Positions 14,509 to 17,672 of a DNA stretch of 17,672 nt are shown here, piece after piece. Position 1 is the first letter of the stretch, and each line of letters begins with the position of its first letter. This DNA comes from JANMEX01 sp043744175. GTDB lineage: Bacteria; Pseudomonadota; Alphaproteobacteria; Rhizobiales; Rhizobiaceae. The DNA lies in NCBI GenBank assembly GCA_043744175.1, contig JAYTVD010000134.1:1-17672 (forward strand). Reading direction: 5' to 3'. A model generated the notes under the pieces. That model was not told where the DNA came from. It saw nothing but the letters and a program-made list of their open reading frames with translations, and ran no database searches. The position numbers and the translations under genes are program-made.

Positions 14509-16515
14509 TTAATTGAGTTTGCGCACCGCGTCGGGTGTCCGTGCCTCGGCTACGAGAGCCGCGAGTGCCTCGTCCAAGGCAAACTCAGTCTGGTCACGTG
14601 ACCCAAACCGGCGAATGTTGACCTTGCGCTCCTCCGCCTCACGCTTACCCAAGATTACCATCACAGGAACCTTAGCCAGCGAGTGCTCGCGGACTTTGTA
14701 GTTGATCTTTTCATTACGGAAGTCTGTCTCGACATGCAGACCAGCTTTCTTCAGCATCGCCGCAACTTCCGCGCCATAGCCATCAGCCTCTGAGGTAATC
14801 GTGGCGACCACAACTTGGATCGGCGCAAACCAGAGCGGCAGGCTTCCCGCGTAGTTTTCGAGCAGAATGCCAAGGAACCGTTCCATCGAACCACAAATCG
14901 CACGATGCACCATCACCGGCTGCTTTTTGTTGGATTCATTGTCGATGTAAAAAGCACCAAAGCGCTCCGGCAGATTGAAGTCCACCTGCGTCGTGCCGCA
15001 CTGCCAATCACGGCCAATCGCATCACGAAGCACATATTCGAACTTCGGACCGTAGAATGCGCCCTCGCCCGGATTGATCATAGTCTTGATCGTGCCACCG
15101 GATTGCGCTTCGATTTGTTTGAGAACTGTTCCCATGATTTCTTCGGCATGGTCCCAATTTTCATCCGAGCCAACGCGCTTTTCAGGGCGTGTTGAAAGCT
15201 TCACCGTAATGCCAGAGAAGCCAAAATCGGCATATGTGGACAGGATCAAATCATTGATGCGCAGGCATTCACTGGCCAGCTGTTCCTCAGTACAGAAAAT
15301 ATGGGCGTCATCCTGCGTAAAGCCACGCACACGCATCAATCCATGCAGCGCGCCTGATGGCTCGTAGCGATGCACATTGCCGAACTCTGCCATCTTGATC
15401 GGCAGATCACGATATGACTTCAAACCGTGTTTGAAAATCTGCACGTGACCGGGGCAGTTCATTGGTTTCAGCGCAAAAACACGCTGGTCCGCTTCAGCAT
15501 CATCGGGGTGAGTGAACGCATGTGCGGATTTCACCGCAAACATGTTTTCCTGATACCAACCCCAATGACCGGATGTTTCCCACAGTGACTTGTCCAAAAT
15601 TTGCGGCGCGTTGACTTCCTGATAGCCCTGCTCGTCCAAACGGCGGCGCATATAGCTCACCAGATTTTGGAACATGCGCCAGCCCTTGGCGTGCCAGAAC
15701 ACAACACCCGGACCTTCTTCCTGAAAATGGAACAGATCCATCTCACGGCCAAGTTTACGATGGTCGCGCTTTTCGGCTTCCTCAAGCATATGGAGATAGC
15801 CGTCCAACTCTTCCTGCGTATGCCAAGCCGTCGCATAAATGCGGCTGAGCATCGGCTTGGTCGAATCACCGCGCCAATAAGCGCCCGCCACTTTCATCAA
15901 CTTGAATGCAGTGCCAACTTGTCCAGTCGAAGCCATATGCGGCCCACGGCACAGGTCGAACCAATCGCCCTGCGCATAAATTTTCAAATCTTCGCCCGAC
16001 TTAATCATATCGATCAGTTCGATCTTATAAGTCTGGCCCTTGGCGGCAAAAATTTCCTTCGCCTGCTCGCGGCTGATTACCTGCTTCGTGAATGGCTTAT
16101 TGCGGCCAATAATTTCCCGCATCTTTTTCTCGATGACAGGCAAATCTTCCGGCGTAAACGGATTGTCAGACCCGTCCACGTGGGTACGCTTAAAGTCATA
16201 GTAAAAACCGTTTTCAATCACCGGACCGATTGTCGCCTGCGTGCCGGGAAATAGTTCCTGCACGGCTTCCGCCATCACGTGCGCCGCATCGTGGCGGATA
16301 AGTTCCAGCGCGCGCTTGTCATCGCGGGTCAAAATCTCCATCGCGCCAGACGCGCCAATCGCATCGCAAAGATCGCGTACTTCGCCGTTTAGCGCATAGG
16401 CAACAGCCTTTTTGGCAAGCGACTTTGAAATGCCTTCAGCGAGCGCAAGGCCAGTCAGCGCAGCATCATATGCGCGCACAGAACCATCAGGAAATGTAAG
16501 GGAAATTTGTGTCAT
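14509..16515 (-). CDS. thrS: threonyl-tRNA synthetase
   Basis: ThrRS charges tRNA-Thr with threonine in the cytosol. The protein has 668 residues. Domains in order are TGS (about 1-62), the editing domain with HDAAH (H75, H79) and CRGPH, the class II catalytic core with zinc ligands Cys354 (MNCPGH), the His in GALHGLMRVRGFTQDD and the His in VMVHRAICGS, and a C-terminal anticodon-binding domain (MVILGKREAEE). It looks complete and active, with editing retained. In-frame ATGs lie upstream at 16542 and 16527, but the ATG at 16515 has GGAGA 5 nt upstream and starts the TGS domain. A 10-bp inverted repeat and a -10-like box lie in the leader. It is 113 nt downstream of yidD. Confidence 0.97.
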   Translation of the reverse strand: MTQISLTFPDGSVRAYDAALTGLALAEGISKSLAKKAVAYALNGEVRDLCDAIGASGAMEILTRDDKRALELIRHDAAHVMAEAVQELFPGTQATIGPVIENGFYYDFKRTHVDGSDNPFTPEDLPVIEKKMREIIGRNKPFTKQVISREQAKEIFAAKGQTYKIELIDMIKSGEDLKIYAQGDWFDLCRGPHMASTGQVGTAFKLMKVAGAYWRGDSTKPMLSRIYATAWHTQEELDGYLHMLEEAEKRDHRKLGREMDLFHFQEEGPGVVFWHAKGWRMFQNLVSYMRRRLDEQGYQEVNAPQILDKSLWETSGHWGWYQENMFAVKSAHAFTHPDDAEADQRVFALKPMNCPGHVQIFKHGLKSYRDLPIKMAEFGNVHRYEPSGALHGLMRVRGFTQDDAHIFCTEEQLASECLRINDLILSTYADFGFSGITVKLSTRPEKRVGSDENWDHAEEIMGTVLKQIEAQSGGTIKTMINPGEGAFYGPKFEYVLRDAIGRDWQCGTTQVDFNLPERFGAFYIDNESNKKQPVMVHRAICGSMERFLGILLENYAGSLPLWFAPIQVVVATITSEADGYGAEVAAMLKKAGLHVETDFRNEKINYKVREHSLAKVPVMVILGKREAEERKVNIRRFGSRDQTEFALDEALAALVAEARTPDAVRKLN

Positions 16516-16535
16516 GTCAGTCTCCATTTTCCAGT

Positions 16536-16607
16536 CCCGCAAACGAACGCGGGTGGGATCAAATCAGTTATAAAACGAGTGCGTCTTAGCGCTTTAACGT
16601 TTGCGGG
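16536..16607 (-). promoter_or_regulatory. thrS upstream region: -10-like box flanked by a 10-bp inverted repeat
   Basis: On the minus strand a TATAAC box (16572-16567) lies between the two arms of a perfect 10-bp inverted repeat (16598-16607 and 16536-16545). The downstream arm can instead form a local hairpin, CCCGC with GCGGG (16549-16553 with 16536-16540), just before the thrS ribosome binding site. No convincing -35 was seen. Function is inference. Confidence 0.35.
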
Positions 16608-16628
16608 TAAAGCACGGGTAAACGCTAA

Positions 16629-16970
16629 CTAATGCCCATGCGGCGCATGCGCTCGCCAAAACCGCCAAGGCAAATACCATTTTAGCCGCACATCCAACAC
16701 TTCCGGTACATTATCAATGCCACAAGTCCCGCCCGGCCCGCAGCGCATTACGCGAAACAACCCCATCCACCCGCCAGACCACAGCCCATGCCGCGCAATC
16801 GCCTCATAGGCATATTCCGAACAGGTCGGCAGATGGCGGCAATTATTGCCGATGAAACTGGACAATGTGAGCTGATACACCCGCACAACGCTCATGCCGA
16901 ATAGGCGACCCGGCGTTTTACGATACGGGCCTATGTAATTGCGGGAATGATTGTTTTTTTTCAAAGCCAA
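16629..16970 (-). CDS. yidD: YidD, membrane protein insertion efficiency factor
   Basis: YidD is a small amphipathic membrane-associated protein linked to YidC-dependent membrane protein insertion. The predicted protein has up to 113 residues. The core shows VVRVYQLTLSSFIG, CRHLPTCSEYAYEAIARHG and the RCGPGGTCGIDNVP tail, all YidD hallmarks. The start is uncertain: TTG at 16970 (or TTG at 16964) gives an N-terminal extension, RNYIGPYRKTPGRLFG, which I recall from Rhizobiales YidD proteins. The ATG at 16895 would give the short form typical of other bacteria. No strong Shine-Dalgarno is visible. It lies 13 nt after the IscU-like gene and is probably coupled to it. It is not next to rnpA/yidC, its usual place in many bacteria. 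Confidence 0.9.
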   Translation of the reverse strand: MALKKNNHSRNYIGPYRKTPGRLFGMSVVRVYQLTLSSFIGNNCRHLPTCSEYAYEAIARHGLWSGGWMGLFRVMRCGPGGTCGIDNVPEVLDVRLKWYLPWRFWRAHAPHGH

Positions 16971-16983
16971 CGGCTAGCAAACA

Positions 16984-17430
16984 TCACGATGCCAGCTCCA
17001 TCTGCTTTGCCTCAATCTGATTGAGACAATCAACTACCGCATCAAATGCCAGCAAGGTTGAAGCATGGCGGGCTTTGTAGTCTCGCACTGGCTCCAGAAA
17101 TTTCAAATCGGCAAAGCGTCCTTGCGGCGGTGCGGCGTTTTCTTTCAGCATGGCGCGCATTTCGTCGCGCACTTGTCGCAACTCATCCGCGCTCGCCCCA
17201 ATCACATGACTTGCCAAAATAGAGGCACTGGATTGCCCAAGCGCGCACGCCTTCACATCATGGGCGTAGTCGCTAACAATTCCATTATCCATGGCCAAAT
17301 CGACGATCACCGTCGAACCGCACAGCTTGGAATGTGCCGTTGCGGATGCTTGAGGATGCGCCAATCGACCAATGCGCGGAATATTTCCGGCAAATTCGAG
17401 GATTTTGGCGTTATAAACATCGTCGATCAT
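16984..17430 (-). CDS. IscU/NifU N-terminal-like iron-sulfur scaffold family protein
   Basis: IscU/SufU/NifU proteins assemble or transfer Fe-S clusters. The protein has 148 residues and aligns by eye to the NifU N-terminal domain, with Cys37 in KLCGS and Cys62 in VKACALGQSSASI. The third ligand position, a Cys in the RxKC(A)xL motif of IscU, appears to be His122 in ARHASTLLAFDA, and the Asp after CG (IscU Asp39) is Ser. A further Cys135 lies nearby. I recall this ARHAST form from Rhizobiales, but its biochemistry is not known to me. The frame is open to 17523, but the ATG at 17430 is preferred because the family N-terminus begins there, with GGAA 10 nt upstream. It is first in a unit with yidD and is divergent from the putative folE. 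Confidence 0.85.
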   Translation of the reverse strand: MIDDVYNAKILEFAGNIPRIGRLAHPQASATAHSKLCGSTVIVDLAMDNGIVSDYAHDVKACALGQSSASILASHVIGASADELRQVRDEMRAMLKENAAPPQGRFADLKFLEPVRDYKARHASTLLAFDAVVDCLNQIEAKQMELAS

Positions 17431-17504
17431 GGCTGCATTTCCGTTTGACGCATTGGCAACAAAAACTGGCGTTGCGCACCCTACCAATAATTTGATACTG
17501 TTCC

Positions 17505-17532
17505 TATATAGGTCAACGAGCACAAATGTTAA
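17505..17532 (-). promoter_or_regulatory. candidate sigma-70 promoter for the IscU-like gene and yidD
   Basis: On the minus strand, TTAACA (17532-17527) and TATATA (17510-17505) are 16 nt apart, a fair match to -35/-10 boxes. They would place the transcript start about 65-70 nt before the ATG at 17430. The -10 lies in the 10-bp palindrome CCTATATAGG (17503-17512). Confidence 0.4.
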
Positions 17533-17556
17533 AGGTTACCCTTAGCATGAAGCTCG

Positions 17557-17571
17557 GCGGGAGATGCCCGC
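17557..17571 (+). other. hairpin in the leader of the right-edge gene
   Basis: GCGGG-AGATG-CCCGC forms a 5-bp stem (17557-17561 with 17567-17571) upstream of the riboswitch-like element. No T run follows, so it does not look like a terminator. Confidence 0.3.
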
Positions 17572-17596
17572 GAAATCTGCCGGATAATGATGTTCG

Positions 17597-17651
17597 GTGT
17601 GGTCCGTTTAACTCGTTCCTCCGTATCAGAGGGGAACTACGGGAGATGCAC
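17597..17651 (+). promoter_or_regulatory. putative THF-II (folE motif) riboswitch
   Basis: The leader just before the start codon at 17653 folds into a compact nested structure. CCGT (17604-17607) pairs with ACGG (17639-17642). A conserved-looking internal loop TTAACTC (17608-17614) lies opposite a single T (17638). A 7-bp stem (17615-17621 with 17631-17637, one G:U) carries a 9-nt loop. An outer helix GTGTG/TGCAC (17597-17601 with 17647-17651) is possible. The Shine-Dalgarno GGGAG (17641-17645) overlaps the closing helix, so folding would hide it. From memory, the alphaproteobacterial THF-II riboswitch in front of folE has this layout, with CCGTT..AACTCGT on the left and ACTACGGGAG on the right. 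I infer translational repression by tetrahydrofolate. No covariance search was run. Confidence 0.65.
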
Positions 17652-17652
17652 T

Positions 17653-17672
17653 ATGGACGCCTGTTTGAAAAC
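17653..17672 (+). CDS. folE: start of a gene cut by the window edge, probably folE (GTP cyclohydrolase I)
   Basis: Only six codons (MDACLK) and two further bases are visible before the window ends. GGGAG ends 7 nt before this ATG, an ideal spacing. An in-frame alternative from the ATG at 17646 has its Shine-Dalgarno directly adjacent and is less likely. FolE makes dihydroneopterin triphosphate, the first step to folate. The identification rests on the riboswitch-like leader, on the MDA..K start that I recall from rhizobial FolE, and on the recalled Rhizobiales order with an IscU-like gene divergent from folE. The coding sequence itself is too short to prove it. Confidence 0.45.

Noticed and set aside
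15601..16254. 217-codon plus-strand open frame inside thrS
   Set aside because: It lies fully antisense to a confident ThrRS gene, has no ribosome binding site, and its translation has no recognisable domain. It is a shadow of the thrS codon usage.
17547..17672. plus-strand frame open from ATG 17547 to the window edge
   Set aside because: The translation looks like structured RNA read as codons and passes straight through the riboswitch-like helices. The ATG at 17653 in another frame has a much better ribosome binding site.
1..17672. mobile elements, CRISPR arrays, tRNA or rRNA genes, attachment sites, defence systems
   Set aside because: No transposase, integrase, regular repeat-spacer array, tRNA cloverleaf or rRNA stretch was seen. 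Gene content and composition are those of an ordinary chromosome.

Overview
This window looks like chromosomal DNA from an alphaproteobacterium, most likely of the order Hyphomicrobiales (Rhizobiales). The reasons are a complete-looking cpa/tad core operon of the alphaproteobacterial type, a short ParE-type topoisomerase IV subunit, a DUF2336 protein, a YidD with the N-terminal extension I associate with Rhizobiales, and an IscU-like gene divergent from what appears to be folE. By eye the base composition is close to half GC and even throughout. I see no insertion sequence, prophage, tRNA, rRNA or CRISPR array.

Layout. (1) About 1-8140, all on the minus strand: a Tad (Flp) pilus secretion locus, transcribed from right to left as cpaB, cpaC, a very small lipoprotein, cpaE, cpaF, tadB, tadC and, beyond an internal terminator, the TPR lipoprotein tadD. 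Together these supply an outer-membrane secretin with its partner, a localisation ATPase-like protein, the motor ATPase and two inner-membrane platform proteins. The pilin, the prepilin peptidase and TadE/F/G are not in the window. (2) 8326-10643, plus strand: parE and a stand-alone Lrp/AsnC ligand-binding-domain protein. (3) 10648-14406: a DUF2336 protein and a minimal nitroreductase (minus), an exported protein built of three repeats (plus), and a PlsC-like acyltransferase (minus). (4) 14509-17430, minus: thrS, yidD and an IscU/NifU-like scaffold protein. (5) 17431-17672: a divergent promoter region, then a leader RNA that resembles the THF-II (folE motif) riboswitch, directly in front of a start codon at 17653 that runs off the window edge and is probably folE.

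Several true starts lie downstream of the first possible in-frame start, chosen by Shine-Dalgarno spacing. These are tadD, tadC, cpaF, cpaE, the small lipoprotein, cpaC, parE, DUF2336, thrS, the IscU-like gene and the nitroreductase, which appears to use TTG.

The most notable items are the putative tetrahydrofolate riboswitch at the right edge, a tiny lipoprotein in the slot usually held by CpaD, a CpaE without either P-loop lysine, an IscU-like protein lacking the third cysteine and the conserved aspartate, and an uncharacterised exported three-repeat protein. No gap between genes exceeds 300 bases.
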